Part shown: positions 52,201 through 58,960 of the stretch, one piece after another
Layout: every line of letters begins with the position of its first letter
Position numbering within the stretch: the first letter of the stretch is position 1
From: Metellina segmentata
Taxonomy: Eukaryota > Arthropoda > Arachnida > Araneae > Tetragnathidae
DNA: 64,000 nucleotides
Assembly: GCA_947359465.1 (NCBI GenBank)
Contig: OX375878.1
Coordinates: forward strand, 83,121,627 to 83,185,626
Reading direction: 5' to 3'
Notes under the pieces: generated by a model
Seen by the model: the letters and a program-made list of their open reading frames with translations, nothing else
Database searches by the model: none
Told to the model about the DNA's origin: nothing
Position numbers and translations under genes: made by a program

Positions 52201-54810
52201 ACAATATTACTAAAACTATGGAACTCACTTTTCTAATGAAATATCACTTTTAGTCCAATGACTAAAAGTAATGAGAAATCTGGAAGATGAAAATGAGCAC
52301 AGAAAAGAAAATGTGAGCTAACATGAAAATAGGTTTAGATGTTAAAAAATACCTAATTGCCAAGAATGGGTTGCAGACGAAGGGGATGATCAAAAGTTAA
52401 TTGTGACATTAATGAGGAGTGCACTTTGCTAAAAGTAAGATCAGTAAGTATGAGAAATGCCATTTTATACTCTTGGTTAATTTTATTTCAGTTGGAGTAT
52501 GAAATGCATATACCAATGTTCATATTCATTACAATTAAATTTAAATAAGGTACAAAAAGAGCTTAATGATGATCTCATCAATAGACAAGAACAATTAAGA
52601 ATCTAGTGCAAATATTATTGCTGTGTATTGGTCAGCTGTCCTATCAGCTAGTATACAATTCAAAATAAATCACATCTGCTAGTAAACTTAAAATTATCCA
52701 CAAAATCAAAATAGATCACTGTAAGGGGGCATTTTATATAGTGATGACTATTAGAAGTTGGTGGAACTTTTTTGTTTCTGACAAATGTTGGAGGTGGAAA
52801 GAGATTTGTTTACCGCATATCTTCTCAGCAAAAGTAAAAATCATGTCAAATGTACTTCCAATTTGTTGTTAAGTGTGCCAATGTGACAAAATTGAAAGTA
52901 TTTCTTCAACCATCACCTATGGAAACTGGGATTAGGTAAAAAACTTTCTATCGTAACACAGGAAGACTTAAATGCTGGAGTAATTTTAATGGTAGACTAG
53001 CCACTGTATGGCTAGCACAGCATTGCCTGTGACAGTTCTTTTCGTGGGGTCAGGTGTGACCACTGCTCGCTAACACCCGGTGATTGCAACAATTTCAACG
53101 CTTGCTTCGCAAACCAAATGGGAATTCGTAGCTTATTGGAACAGACATCACGGCATTGCACATGGTGTGCCAGTGTTGACTGTGGACCGTAAATGAAAAT
53201 TCTTAGCCTATTGGAATTAATTCCCTGCGAATTCCAATTTGGTTTCTGAAACAAACCAAATTATGAATATTATGAACAGCCATAACGGAGTTGCCTGTGG
53301 TGTTGGTTTGCTTCGCAAACCAAATGGGAATTCGGCGCAACGTCACAATCTACTGCGAAAATACAAATATTTAATTGAAAAATTATTCATTAAAAGAAAA
53401 TCAAACATATAAGGTATCTATCTTGTGTCAAATTTTCCACAGATTTTAAATCTGTTGCAATTTTCAATCTATCTTTAACGTTCCTGATTTTACAAAAAAG
53501 AACTAAACAATGCCAGCCAAAATGTTATTATTATTTTTTCCCCCTGCTTTCTGTCACTGAAATTGTAAGAGGGCAGGAAATGCAATCTGTTTATTTTTTT
53601 CTGTAAAAGTTGACCCGGGGTTACAATCTTTCTTGCAAAAATATTAATACATTCAATTTAAAAATTTTATTTATTAAATTTTTGGTATAGTTCTTTTTTG
53701 TAAAATCGAAATCGTTAAAGATAGGTTGAAAATTTAAACGCATTTGAAATTTGCGGAAAATTTGACACCTGATAATTATTTTATACATTTGATTTTCTTT
53801 TAATAAATAATTTTTCAATTAAATATTTATATTTTTGCAAGAGATTGTGACATCACGCCCAATTCCCATTTGGTTTGTGAAGCAAACCAACACCACGGGC
53901 AAATCCATTAGGGTTGTAATCCAATTTGTGAAGCAAACCATAGTTCATAACATTTATAATTTGGTTTGTGAAGCAAACAAACATCACGGCCAATGCCATG
54001 ATGGTTGTTATACATTAGGTTATAAATTCCTGTTTGGTTTGCTTCGCAAACCAAATGGGAATTCGTAGCAATTACTGGGCAATTCGTAGCAATCAACAAT
54101 GGGAATTCGTAGCAATCACCGGAGGTTAGCAAGCAGTGGTCCGACCTGAACCCCATGAAAAGAACTGTCACAGGCAATACTGTGCTGGCCATGCAATGTC
54201 TAGTTTATAATATTAGAGGCAGAGAAGTTGGATGTAGTGACTTGTTGCAAGTCTTAGCCAGAGATAAATATATTCTACCACTGTGCCTAACCAATTTGTA
54301 GCGATGTCTTGGATTAAAAACTTAAGCAACCAGTATGTGTATGTGAATAATTATTTATCCTCATATAGTTAAGTAATTTTAAGACAAAGAAATAATGTCT
54401 GGGAACTGTGTTTTCTAAGTACCTTTTTTTGTTATAAGGTACCAAAATTTGTTTTTAGAATTTTAAAATGTGCAAACCTTTTGACAATGCACAAGTTTAT
54501 TTCATGCATTTTGATTTTTTTTGTTGTAAAATAACTAATTAATGCAAAAAAACAGTGTCTAAATTGATCTACTTAGTGTTTTTTAAAACAAGATGCAATG
54601 ATGTATTGTACTGTGTGTGGTACCTCTTTAGAAACAATTAAATTATTCTCAAGTTAACATTAGTTACTACTATAATTTGATAAATTTATGAATAAAATTA
54701 TTCATAATGTAAATGAAAACTTTGCATTACCGCTTCATTTCTTTTGGATGATGGAGGTGTAGATGATCCACCCAAAAAAGAAGTTGATTCTACAGAACTG
54801 CTATAAACAC
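22017..54810 (-). CDS. ABR: BCR/ABR-like RhoGEF-RhoGAP gene
   Basis: Twenty-two exons on the - strand give ~783 residues (human ABR is ~860, so only the N-terminus is missing). The order is Ser-rich linker, DH domain (51955-46892), PH domain (46353-42378), C2 domain (about 41823-28555) and RhoGAP domain (27730-22017). In the family, DH promotes GDP/GTP exchange on Rho-type GTPases, PH and C2 bind membrane lipids, and RhoGAP stimulates GTP hydrolysis on Rac/Cdc42. The RhoGAP arginine finger is intact (GIHEIGIYRVSGSASDV), as are the LYLRELP-like helix (MYLRELPEALF) and the Asn motif MSLHNLATVFGPTLLRP. All 21 introns are GT-AG and every phase matches. The start codon is not located. Introns hold many transposons; the largest is the ~7-kb intron 34710-41758. 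Confidence 0.95.
22602..23534 (+). mobile_element. Helitron, family H1
   Basis: It starts TCTCTAATATTATAAAAATA and shares the H1 blocks (GTCCTGACGAATCTATGGCA, AACGGATTTGAAATCTGCGG, GCAAGAGATTGTGATGTCAC). It ends near GCTGGCCATGCAGAGG, with the expected CTAG mutated. It contains the hairpin GGTTTGCTTTGCAAACC. It sits in the last ABR intron, next to a mariner. Confidence 0.7.
23568..24727 (-). mobile_element. Mariner element, nearly full length, broken transposase
   Basis: The 1160-bp element has inverted ends GGTCATTCAGAATGTTCTGC and GCAGAACTTTCCAGATGATC, with TA on the right. The - strand holds a mariner transposase in pieces: an N-terminal frame at 24586-24183 (SVSDDTVRRWCDKFRHGNF, SGRPSSVNEDLL, then HTH) and a C-terminal frame at 23798-23598 (YSDFHLFRSLQNSLNGLEF, LPERWQKV). 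The frames are shifted against each other and contain stops, so it is inactive. It is the parent type of the deletion derivative at 13745-14267. Confidence 0.88.
24823..24928 (-). CDS. ABR: ABR exon, RhoGAP domain
   Basis: LSNQEEKHRQILQLFEELPE then INRGIIAYLLDHLV, matching the LPDPNLITFLFLLEHLKRV helix. It leaves AG for Arg. Acceptor ATTTTATTTTAG, donor GTAAAT. Confidence 0.94.
25792..25926 (-). CDS. ABR: ABR exon, RhoGAP domain
   Basis: VYEAEQLLKEVDIHSVTGMF, KMYLRELPEALFTDALYQ and KFFRAF match [20 protein letters not shown]. Acceptor TTCTTCTTTTAG, donor GTAAGC. Confidence 0.95.
26796..26935 (-). CDS. ABR: ABR exon with the RhoGAP arginine finger
   Basis: KEKSPIPFIVISCIREVEKR, GIHEIGIYRVSGSASDVQ and RLKKSFET. 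The Arg of GIYRVSG is the catalytic arginine finger, intact here. Acceptor ATATCTTTCTGCAG, donor GTAAGC. Confidence 0.95.
27621..27730 (-). CDS. ABR: ABR exon, C2 to RhoGAP junction
   Basis: LMLTVGLKYEPPELSLRRIP then SSKSGGVFGVKIQQVC. GVFGV is the conserved entry to the RhoGAP domain. Acceptor CTTTTTATTAG, donor GTATGT. Confidence 0.93.
28555..28710 (-). CDS. ABR: ABR exon, C2 domain
   Basis: 52 codons, phase 0: DFIIDLEGSQTLRILCYE, ILRGKGALELSQTWL, IQEKSVSLQE. It matches FEIELEGSQSLRILCYEK and the MGKGQIQL strand. Acceptor TATTTTCCCAG, donor GTAGGT. Confidence 0.94.
29259..29886 (+). mobile_element. Helitron H1, 5' part, cut by a Tc1 element
   Basis: It starts TCTCTACTATTTTAAAAGGA and follows the H1 consensus up to ACACCAGATAGATA, where a Tc1-like terminus begins. 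The expected 3' half is not found right after the Tc1, so the insertion was followed by loss or rearrangement. It contains TGACGTCA at 29700-29707. Confidence 0.75.
29887..31200 (-). mobile_element. Tc1-like transposon with broken transposase
   Basis: The left terminus is CAGGTGGAGGACAAAATAAT followed by ACGAACACCTG. The - strand encodes a Tc1-type transposase in three frames: the HTH N-terminus at 30967-30533 (MSDLSEFQRGRIVGARLDGA; PVSTKTVKKELH), the central part at 30513-30142 (MVWGAISWRGLGPL, LFQDNNAPIHTARCVQEWF with the second Asp) and the C-terminus at 30145-29939 (MNIIEHLWEYLKSELP with the Glu). At least two frameshifts separate them. No matching right terminus was found; the right boundary is approximate. 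Confidence 0.85.
31735..31898 (-). mobile_element. Helitron H1 5' fragment, inverted
   Basis: On the - strand: CTACTATTAGGAAGTGTGTC then the CCGAATCTATGACACTTACA block, ending within the region TTTTAAAATTCAGTTTAGAA. It is a truncated 5' end, opposite in direction to the copy at 29259. Confidence 0.6.
32265..32362 (-). CDS. ABR: ABR exon, C2 domain
   Basis: VYLCFEVDSYGHFFNKAKTK then TCCNTVEPVFNQ, matching [20 protein letters not shown] and the EPKWDE block. Acceptor ATTTCATTTCAG, donor GTAAGC. Confidence 0.93.
32652..32726 (-). CDS. ABR: ABR exon, C2 domain
   Basis: KDEDLLVGDLHVVVHSLHGL then TRPS, matching GLYGFLHVIVHSAKGFKQS. Acceptor AATTGTGTTGCAG, donor GTAATT. Confidence 0.93.
33080..34260 (-). 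mobile_element. Tc1-like transposon, second family
   Basis: The 1181-bp element is flanked by TA (33078-33079 and 34261-34262). Its ends, TACACTATCTACCAATAAGT followed by ATTTGGACACCT, match the inverse of AGGTGTCAAAATATTTATTT followed by GTAGATTGTGTA. The transposase is on the - strand, in pieces: the N-terminus at 34146-33949 (LSDFKKGVIVGYYRNGRS, MNYPKTTLAYAIQKW), a middle part (FSWSDESWFTIYRLDGRVW) and a C-terminal IENLW motif near 33310. Several frameshifts make it inactive. The termini differ from those of the 29887 element. Confidence 0.85.
34670..34709 (-). CDS. ABR: ABR 40-base micro-exon, C2 start
   Basis: HLGTNLGSFLLRS plus one base. Acceptor ATTTTTTTAG, donor GTAATA. Frames are open only in the phase that joins both neighbours. 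It is flanked by a Tc1 element (33080-34260) and the long-TIR transposon (34871-38998). Confidence 0.8.
34918..35594. mobile_element. CAGGGTTCCCAC-type MITE, TSD CTATG
   Basis: The 677-bp element starts CATGGTTCCCACACC and ends GGACCGTGGGAACCCTG, with 5-bp duplications CTATG (34913-34917 and 35595-35599). The uninterrupted site can be read from the opposite terminal repeat of the host transposon (inverse of CCCACCATAGGCGTTTTC). Motifs TCAAGGACTTTTCAA recur near both ends. It is non-coding. Confidence 0.82.
36495..38479 (+). pseudogene. Transposase-like protein of the long-TIR element (broken)
   Basis: The frames are 36495-37214 (239 aa, Lys/Ser-rich, with an MKVLIAERAFLTDQMTFQKM stretch), 37144-37443, its continuation past a TGA to about 37520, 37615-38001 and 38285-38479. 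Motifs: MIGCDGTVVNT (Asp at 37399-37401), WFICLLHTNELP with a CxxH at 37486-37497, SRWLMTTNRILRLYVSTE, and FPCHSQAVEHCVKLVTEA near the C-terminus. A second Asp followed by CxxH, then RW, then a Glu-bearing helix is the layout of hAT/P/KDZ-type RNase H-fold transposases. I recall similar uncharacterised arthropod proteins, but no characterised member. Frameshifts and stops mean this copy is dead. Confidence 0.6.
39087..40895. mobile_element. CAGGGTTCCCAC-type element, TSD TTTAA
   Basis: The 1809-bp element starts CAGGGTTCCCACTC and ends ACCCGTGGGAACCCTG, with perfect 5-bp duplications TTTAA (39082-39086 and 40896-40900). Subterminal AAATAAGGACTTTCTAAG motifs are echoed at the right end. It contains SINE sequence (40148-40330). 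No clear transposase frame. It lies 88 bp from the long-TIR transposon. Confidence 0.82.
40148..40330 (-). mobile_element. SINE body fragment
   Basis: AACCACGGTCAGATGACGAG, GAGCTGGCGCCCCACTCTCC and CACGACGGATTTAAGGTGCA are shared with the copies at 48297, 58418 and 60925. The strand follows the tRNA-like head seen in the 48297 copy. It is inserted in the CAGGGTTCCCAC element. Confidence 0.65.
41759..41823 (-). CDS. ABR: ABR exon, PH-C2 linker
   Basis: TASTSPINPYELQAWVTSCR plus K, matching the SSVELQVLTGSCFKLR linker. Acceptor AAATGTTCATAG; the donor GTTTGT is weaker than average. Confidence 0.85.
42378..42516 (-). CDS. ABR: ABR exon, end of PH domain
   Basis: EAQLVLASPNLLFKLN, GKCYTFFLSSEFEKAQWFEA and ISILQST correspond to LLLLNSPTIPFRI and [20 protein letters not shown], including the terminal PH Trp. 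Acceptor TTTCTTAAAG, donor GTAATT. Confidence 0.93.
42617..42670 (-). CDS. ABR: ABR short exon, PH-domain insert
   Basis: 18 codons, phase 0: RRGPGRNVDKHKKKLAEL, a basic segment matching AIERLKKKMFENE. Acceptor TATTTTTCAG, donor GTAAGT. Confidence 0.88.
42780..42886 (-). CDS. ABR: ABR exon, PH-domain insert
   Basis: ESEAVKENSPFDILSLKSRA then SNVRDQILKEEKGKE: a charged, coil-like insert like the MKMKISALKSEIQKEKANKG stretch of ABR. Acceptor TTATGTTTTAG, donor GTAACT. Confidence 0.88.
43714..44445 (+). mobile_element. Helitron, family H2
   Basis: It starts TCTCTTTGAATTTAAAAAAG then TTACCTGCGCTGCAGGATTG. It ends with the hairpin GGGGGCGTTGCCCCC followed by TAT. The interior matches the H2 copies (GATTCTTAGACGGTTTCCC, GGTTTATTAAGTGTCAAAG). 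It carries TGACGTCA at 44297-44304. It sits in the ABR intron before exon 42780-42886. Confidence 0.72.
44922..44989 (-). CDS. ABR: ABR exon, PH domain
   Basis: QKFTFEVKWFIPLSDVVI plus LDFS, equivalent to YDCKWYIPLADLVF. Acceptor TCAATTAATAG, donor GTAAGT. Confidence 0.92.
46220..46353 (-). CDS. ABR: ABR exon, start of PH domain
   Basis: VTDRAQRHLVKNSFIVEL, SEGHRKLRHLFLFSDVIVCA and RYKPST match the PH core RKLRHVFLFTDVLLCAKLK. Acceptor ATCACTTTCAG, donor GTAATT; it leaves AG. Confidence 0.93.
46892..47011 (-). CDS. ABR: ABR exon, end of DH domain
   Basis: 40 codons, phase 0: DLLQYTPENHADYKTL, RTALKMTQCFLNDIN, VSATGSMFP. It aligns with [20 protein letters not shown] and the NEDI helix. Acceptor ATTTTGCAG, donor GTAAGT. 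Confidence 0.93.
47091..47143 (-). CDS. ABR: ABR short exon, DH signature helix
   Basis: 53 bases: (D)LLHKPVARVQKNALVLH, the conserved DH helix (LLYKPIDRVTRSTLVLH in ABR). Acceptor ATACTTTAG, donor GTAAGC. Confidence 0.92.
47765..47810 (-). CDS. ABR: ABR short exon, DH domain
   Basis: 46 bases: SIKLKALQGQETTLE plus one base. Acceptor TATTTTCAG, donor GTATTT. It corresponds to the loop before the ...LLYKPIDRV helix. Confidence 0.85.
47892..47999 (-). CDS. ABR: ABR exon, DH domain
   Basis: 36 codons, phase 0. ASKLGVYGSFLQNYSKAIET and VRKCSLDNSKFSEITK match the [20 protein letters not shown] segment of ABR. Acceptor TCTTTTTATAG, donor GTAATT. Confidence 0.93.
48297..48584 (-). mobile_element. 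tRNA-derived SINE, near-complete copy
   Basis: Read on the - strand it starts GGCCACAGTAGCCCAGTTAG (box A-like) with GAGTTTGAAACTC (box B-like) ~50 bases on, i.e. a tRNA-like head. It then continues into the body seen in other copies (GAGAGTGCCAGCTCAAGTG, GGATATTTCCCTTTGGG) and ends near GTACAACGTTAATT. There is no coding. It lies in the 48000-50421 ABR intron. Confidence 0.65.
49419..50301. mobile_element. pogo/Tigger-like MITE
   Basis: The left end AGTCAAACCTCATAAGGATA and the right end CAGATTAACAAGGTTTGACT are imperfect inverted copies of the CAGTCAAACCTnGTTAA type typical of pogo/Tigger termini, beside TA-rich flanks. The ~880-bp interior has no intact transposase. Confidence 0.55.
50422..50607 (-). 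CDS. ABR: ABR exon, DH domain
   Basis: Acceptor ATATATTTTAG, donor GTATGT; 62 codons. It includes YMKALKSTIGTSQPLLS, IFYRIPELHSLHTTFL and HIDHWDSTQAIGEDF, aligning with MKPLKATATTSQPVL and the WDS block of ABR. Confidence 0.93.
50855..51130 (+). mobile_element. Helitron H1 5' fragment
   Basis: AATATTATAAAAGGAAGTGT then CCTAACGAATCTACAGCACT, ACAATAATGGGATTGGGCAC and the following H1 block, fading out near 51130. It is followed by an unrelated GC-richer patch with a poly-G run (51310-51319) and poly-A (51478-51495). Confidence 0.6.
51520..51635. mobile_element. pogo/Tigger-like terminal fragment
   Basis: ACCATATAAGTGGGGTGACC then ATATAGCTGGTACTGACTGT reads in reverse as a pogo/Tigger-style end (CAGTCAGTACC...GGTCACCCC). 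An upstream GACTATATAAGCGGTGT repeats the motif. Only a terminal piece is visible. Confidence 0.4.
51842..51955 (-). CDS. ABR: ABR exon, start of DH domain
   Basis: Acceptor ATTTCTTGCAG, donor GTAAGT; phase 0 at both ends. It encodes KTELSKSESERTAMYKCI and GSIAESEAVYLECLNMLLQ, matching the first DH helix of BCR/ABR (SGFLASEExYxxxLxALL). Confidence 0.88.
52997..53683 (-). mobile_element. Helitron H1, 3' half, inverted arm
   Basis: Forward CTAG at 52997-53000, preceded by A, is the inverse of the Helitron 3' CTAG/T end. Inward lie GCACAGCATTGCCTGTGACA and the H1 3' half in reverse, down to about 53683. It meets the + copy at 53684-54203 head to head. It is in the ABR intron between exons 54731 and 51955. 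Confidence 0.7.
53684..54203 (+). mobile_element. Helitron H1, 3' half, forward arm
   Basis: It contains GTTCTTTTTTGTAAAATCGA, GCAAGAGATTGTGACATCAC and a 3' end GGCCATGCAATGTCTAG before T (CTAG at 54200-54203). It contains at least four copies of a TTTGGTTTG...CAAACCAA hairpin, expanded relative to other H1 copies. Confidence 0.72.
54731..54810 (-). CDS. ABR: ABR exon 1 of those recognised (linker)
   Basis: Acceptor AATTTTTTTTAG, donor GTAATG. After two bases it encodes VYSSSVESTSFLGGSS and TPPSSKRNEA, the Ser/Pro-rich stretch before the DH domain. It needs a one-base overhang from an upstream exon that I could not fix. Confidence 0.75.
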
Positions 54811-55096
54811 CTAAAAAAAATTACATTTATGCATAAACCTTTCAAAATAAACTAAATAGTTTGAAAAATGTAAAAGTTTAGCACACAAAAGTTAACATAA
54901 ATAAGAGATCAACACTTAAGGAAATACCTGGTGATTAAAATGGCAATTGTATTTTCTGAAAGATGGTTAAATTATATAAATTACATTAAGATGAATTATA
55001 AAACACAACTGAAAATTACAAACTTAAAATTCCGGACAACATTCATTAAGCGACAAAAAGGTTCCATGTAAATTTTGGACTTTTGAAATGTAATTG

Positions 55097-55148
55097 TTAA
55101 CCCATTCACATTATTACATTGTAAAATGTAATAATGTGAATGGGTTAA
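55097..55148. repeat. Perfect 24-bp palindrome
   Basis: The left arm 55097-55120 (TTAACCCATTCACATTATTA plus CATT) and its exact inverse 55125-55148 are separated by GTAA. It lies in the ABR intron upstream of exon 54731-54810, ~70 bp from a compound Helitron. Confidence 0.9.
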
Positions 55149-55217
55149 ATAAATACATTACAATACTTGTATAATAAATACTACATACAATACTTATTTC
55201 AATCCAGATGCTTTTAA

Positions 55218-56670
55218 TCTCTATATTAAAAAAATGTTACCGCAACCGTCGCAGCAGGATTGAAAACTTGCTTTTTTCACTCGATTGTTCAATGGTTTCC
55301 CGAGAAAGTACGGACTAGAAAATAACGGAATTCACATGGTTTGTTCAAAATTGTACAGGGAACAAGACAGAGATTTTTTTCCCTATGGGGCTATTAATTT
55401 AGGGTTTATCAAGTGTCTAAGTCGAAAAAAGCGAAAATTCTAACGCGAGTGAGCAAAAGAAGTACAAATTTTCAGTCTTCAACCATGAGTTATTTTTCTT
55501 GAGTACCTCTAAGCAAAAATTTTTGCAGCTTATTGAGTTTTTTAGACATTTTAATTTAGTTTCTGATAATATACATTTTTTTTTAATTTGGGAAAAGTCA
55601 GGACATTTTTTAAATATTTTTTTTAAATTGTCATATCTATATCTTATTACTATTAATTTTTAAATTTGGAAACATCGCAGGGAACTAAAGAATGTCTTTT
55701 TTCTAACGATACAATTATTTTTGAAATTGTTTAATAAATAAAATCAATGCAATCAAAAGTTGGTCAGACAAATTTCGGAATATTGGGACATTTTCTTTAC
55801 TTTTGTTAAAACTATCATATCTATAGCTTAATACTATTATTTTTTAAATTAGAAAACATCACTGAACACCTTAGAATATACTCTTTCTTATGGTACAATT
55901 ATTTTTAAAATTGGTTTGTAAATAAAGTCAACGCAATTAAAAGTTGGTCAGACAAATTTCGGAACTTATAGATCGTAATCTTCGATAGAAAACTAAAACT
56001 GTCATGTCTATAGCTTAATATTATTAGTTTTAAAATTTGAAAATACCACATGAAAGCTTAGAATGCACTCGATCGTATGGTATGATTATTTTAAAAATTG
56101 GTTCATAAAAATAAATTCGATACGATAAAAAGTATAATTTCGCGATAGTGTACTAAATGTTCCTCGCGTCAGCGCGATGGAACGGCAAAGGCCAGCTCCC
56201 TGTGATGACATGAAGGAACGGAGGGGGAGGTTTCGCCGTCGCAGGACTGCAATAGGAGTGTTGTGGGCTCTCTTTTTCGCTCAATTCTCAGACGGTTTCC
56301 CGAGAAAGTAGAGATCACAAAAGTACGAGATTAACATGACTTATTCAAAATTGTACAGGGAACAAGATGGAGAAGGTTTTTTTCTGATGCGGCTATTATT
56401 TTAGGGTCCACTAAGTATTAAAGTTAAAAAAAAAAAGAGAGAGAGAAATCACTTGCGAAAGGAGTCTTGGTGAACCAAATGGGATTGGCGAAGCTCTAGT
56501 TGTGACGTCATGGACCGGAAAGTCAAATCAGGATTATACGATTTATTTAGTAGCCGTCGCAGGAGATTGACTCTGCCAAAGGAGTGTTGGTTTACGAAGC
56601 AAACCAAATGAAATTGCGTAGCAATTCCCGGGGGTTGGCGTGCGTAAGCGAGCAGGAGGTGGAGCCCTCA
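55218..56670 (+). mobile_element. Compound Helitron, family H2
   Basis: The start TCTCTATATTAAAAAAATGT follows an A, then come the H2 blocks (GCAGCAGGATTGAAAACTTG, GGTTTCCCGAGAAAGTACGG). Internal segments recur: TTGGTCAGACAAATTTCGGA at about 55760 and 55950, and a second GGTTTCCCGAGAAAGTAGAG at about 56293. The 3' end is a degraded hairpin near GGAGGTGGAGCCCTC. It carries TGACGTCA at 56503-56510. Probably several H2 copies joined. Confidence 0.7.
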
Positions 56671-56887
56671 TGTTTGTTTTAAAATTTTATTGATGTTACT
56701 CTTTGAGGCACACTAATTTTAATATAAAAAATGGGAGAAAACGTTCATTTAAATTATTTAACATAAAATATAACTCAAATGAGGAATAAAATAACATCTC
56801 AATAAATCCTTTTTTACAGAGTGAAGCATGGATAATCCCGCTATGCAACTAAACTATCATCAAACACATCTTTTTCCAATACCAAGT

Positions 56888-57060
56888 AGCAGTTTTCAGA
56901 CACTACAGCACACTTCTTTTGTGCGTGTGTGTGCCGTAGAACAAACATGTCTTCGAGTAGTACGTTTTGAATGCTTTCCTCGTTTTTCCCATGAAACAGT
57001 TTTAAGACACTTATTCTGCAGCACTTCAATGTCAATATTTATCAGTCTGCAGACCTGCAT
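56888..57060 (-). CDS. Possible upstream exon (unassigned, option A)
   Basis: From ATG at 57060-57058 the - strand reads MQVCRLINIDIEVLQNKCLK, TVSWEKRGKHSKRTTRRHVC, then a Thr/His stretch and CCS before TGA. A possible GTAGTG donor near the end would leave one base, the phase needed by ABR exon 54731-54810. No homology is recognised; it may be chance. Confidence 0.2.
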
Positions 57061-57449
57061 TAATTACTTACGAAATAAAGTAATGTTATCTTAGAAGTAA
57101 ATTTATTTTTAAGAGATGTCAGTAACTTAACTCTTGTCAACATAATTGTGATTCAAAATATTACAAGGCTCTAATATGCACTGTTATACTAAAATTACGT
57201 TCTCTGCAAAACTCAGGAAATACACATCCTTTTGGATAAAATGCCAGGTCAATGATAGAATTGCTTGAAACTAGAAAATCTATTTTTTGTAATTAATAAT
57301 AATGGGAAAATTATGACAATGCAAAAAGCCATTGTTATTTCAAATTCTGCTAATTTTTTTTATTTTAAGCGATTTTTTCACATCCAAAAAATAATCCTTT
57401 CTGCAGAAGTTAATCGAGAAGAAGAAAAACAAAAAAAAAAGTACAAAAA

Positions 57450-58150
57450 GGGCATAATTAGGTAAAATGCATTAAAAAAAATCACAATGAAGCACATGCG
57501 CAGAACTCCAATTAGTTGTTCAAATATGCGCGCAAATGTTTTGACATGAAACAGATCACGTAGCACGATTGCGAAATAAATAACGCCAGAAATCCTTTTC
57601 CGAAATTGGGCAAAAATTGGAACATTGAAGAGAGACAGTGGTGTGACAACCTAAAGCACAGAACTTTTCCCATCTAGTTTCAGAAAAGCTTTTCGAAGCT
57701 GACTTCGGGAATCGGTGGAAACTACGAACGTTCCGCAGCAAATGATAGGTACGCATTCATAAAAAGTTGAAACAGCAAGTGGCGTATAGCAGATTTTGTT
57801 TCTTTTCAATGATTGCACTTAAAAATTACTCACATAAATAGAATTGAATTACGAATATAGGCATGCGTTAAAAGTTCAGTTAACCGAAAATACTCTAGTC
57901 TTGCACGAATTACGTGGGAGAGAACCTTTTGTGTATATCCTTATTGTCTTTCCGACGTCTGTTAGCCAAGCGCGAGCGGAAAACCTTCTGAATATAGTAC
58001 TTTTCTCAGCTAATTTCAATTCTAATTCAGTGGCTGTTTGAATCAATGTTTCGATGAACAATAGCTGTAGTAGCACTAACTTCGCACACACGTGTTTAGT
58101 TTGGGATTGTTTCATCTATGGAAAGCATAGAAATAAATTTGCGCAGACCC
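57450..58150. promoter_or_regulatory. GC-richer island, possible promoter region
   Basis: This stretch is visibly less AT-rich than its surroundings. It contains CTGCGCATGTGC-like sequence (57491-57503, as the inverse), close to an NRF-1 palindrome, and several CG dinucleotides. It lies upstream (on the - strand) of the recognised ABR exons. No frame here has a recognisable product. The promoter role is conjecture. Confidence 0.25.
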
Positions 58151-58417
58151 ACATTTATTTTATTTTATTGTATGATCAAAAAGGTTTTCATGAACATGAT
58201 GGTTTTTCAGTTTCATAAACGTCGTTTCGATTATTTTTGGCGTTAATTGTAACGACATGCAGAGATTGCAAACCTTATTTTGACACGTTATAAAGATATT
58301 ACAAAACATTAATACACTATGAAAGTTTTCAATGCAAACAAACTGACCGGAAATAAGTACATGAAAACACTAGCGCAATCTACATACATTTAGCTCACAG
58401 GTAGGTAGGTATTTTTT

Positions 58418-58605
58418 AATTAACGTTCTACTGAAGCAACACAACGGGCTATTGACGACGGTCCGCAATCAACCCCTAAGGGAAAGATCCGAGGACAACA
58501 CCACGTAGTTTTAAACCACGGTCAGATGACGAGGCAACACCTGAGCTGGCACCCCACTCTCCAAACTTCAACAACACGCCAACGTGAGGACATTTGAGGC
58601 CAGTG
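58418..58605 (-). mobile_element. SINE body copy
   Basis: AACGTTCTACTGAAGCAACA, GGGCTATTGACGACGGTCCG, GGTCAGATGACGAGGCAACA and CTGAGCTGGCACCCCACTCT match the copies at 48297 and 40148. The tRNA-like head is absent (truncated at the head side). Confidence 0.65.
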
Positions 58606-58861
58606 AGTACTCAAAACCAAGTGGAAAAATCATTACTGGTATGAATCCCGTATACCTGAAATTATTTTCTATCATGAAAATATAGCACGTTTCATCGACA
58701 GTTTGAGAAATAAAAAAAAAATGTCATAAATTGTGTACTTATGAATACATTGCGAGAAAATAACTATTTTCTTAATAATCGAATTAAAAATTAGATGCAG
58801 TGATGACCTCTTTTAATGATCTTTATCACAGTTCCAGCAAAATTGAGTCAACATCCCGGCG

Positions 58862-58960
58862 AGATAATTAATTAACGTCGCACTGGAGCAATACAGCGGG
58901 TTATTGGCGACGGTAGGGGATATTCGAGTGCAACAACCACTCGGTCAGATGACGAGCATT
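58862..58960 (-). mobile_element. SINE tail fragment
   Basis: TTAACGTCGCACTGGAGCAA, GGGTTATTGGCGACGG and CTCGGTCAGATGACGAGCAT: a short piece of the same SINE family, ~260 bp from the larger copy. Confidence 0.6.

Noticed and set aside
57844..58115. Opposing 65- and 79-codon frames in the GC-richer patch
   Set aside because: They overlap each other on both strands, lack motifs, and may reflect promoter or 5' UTR composition only.
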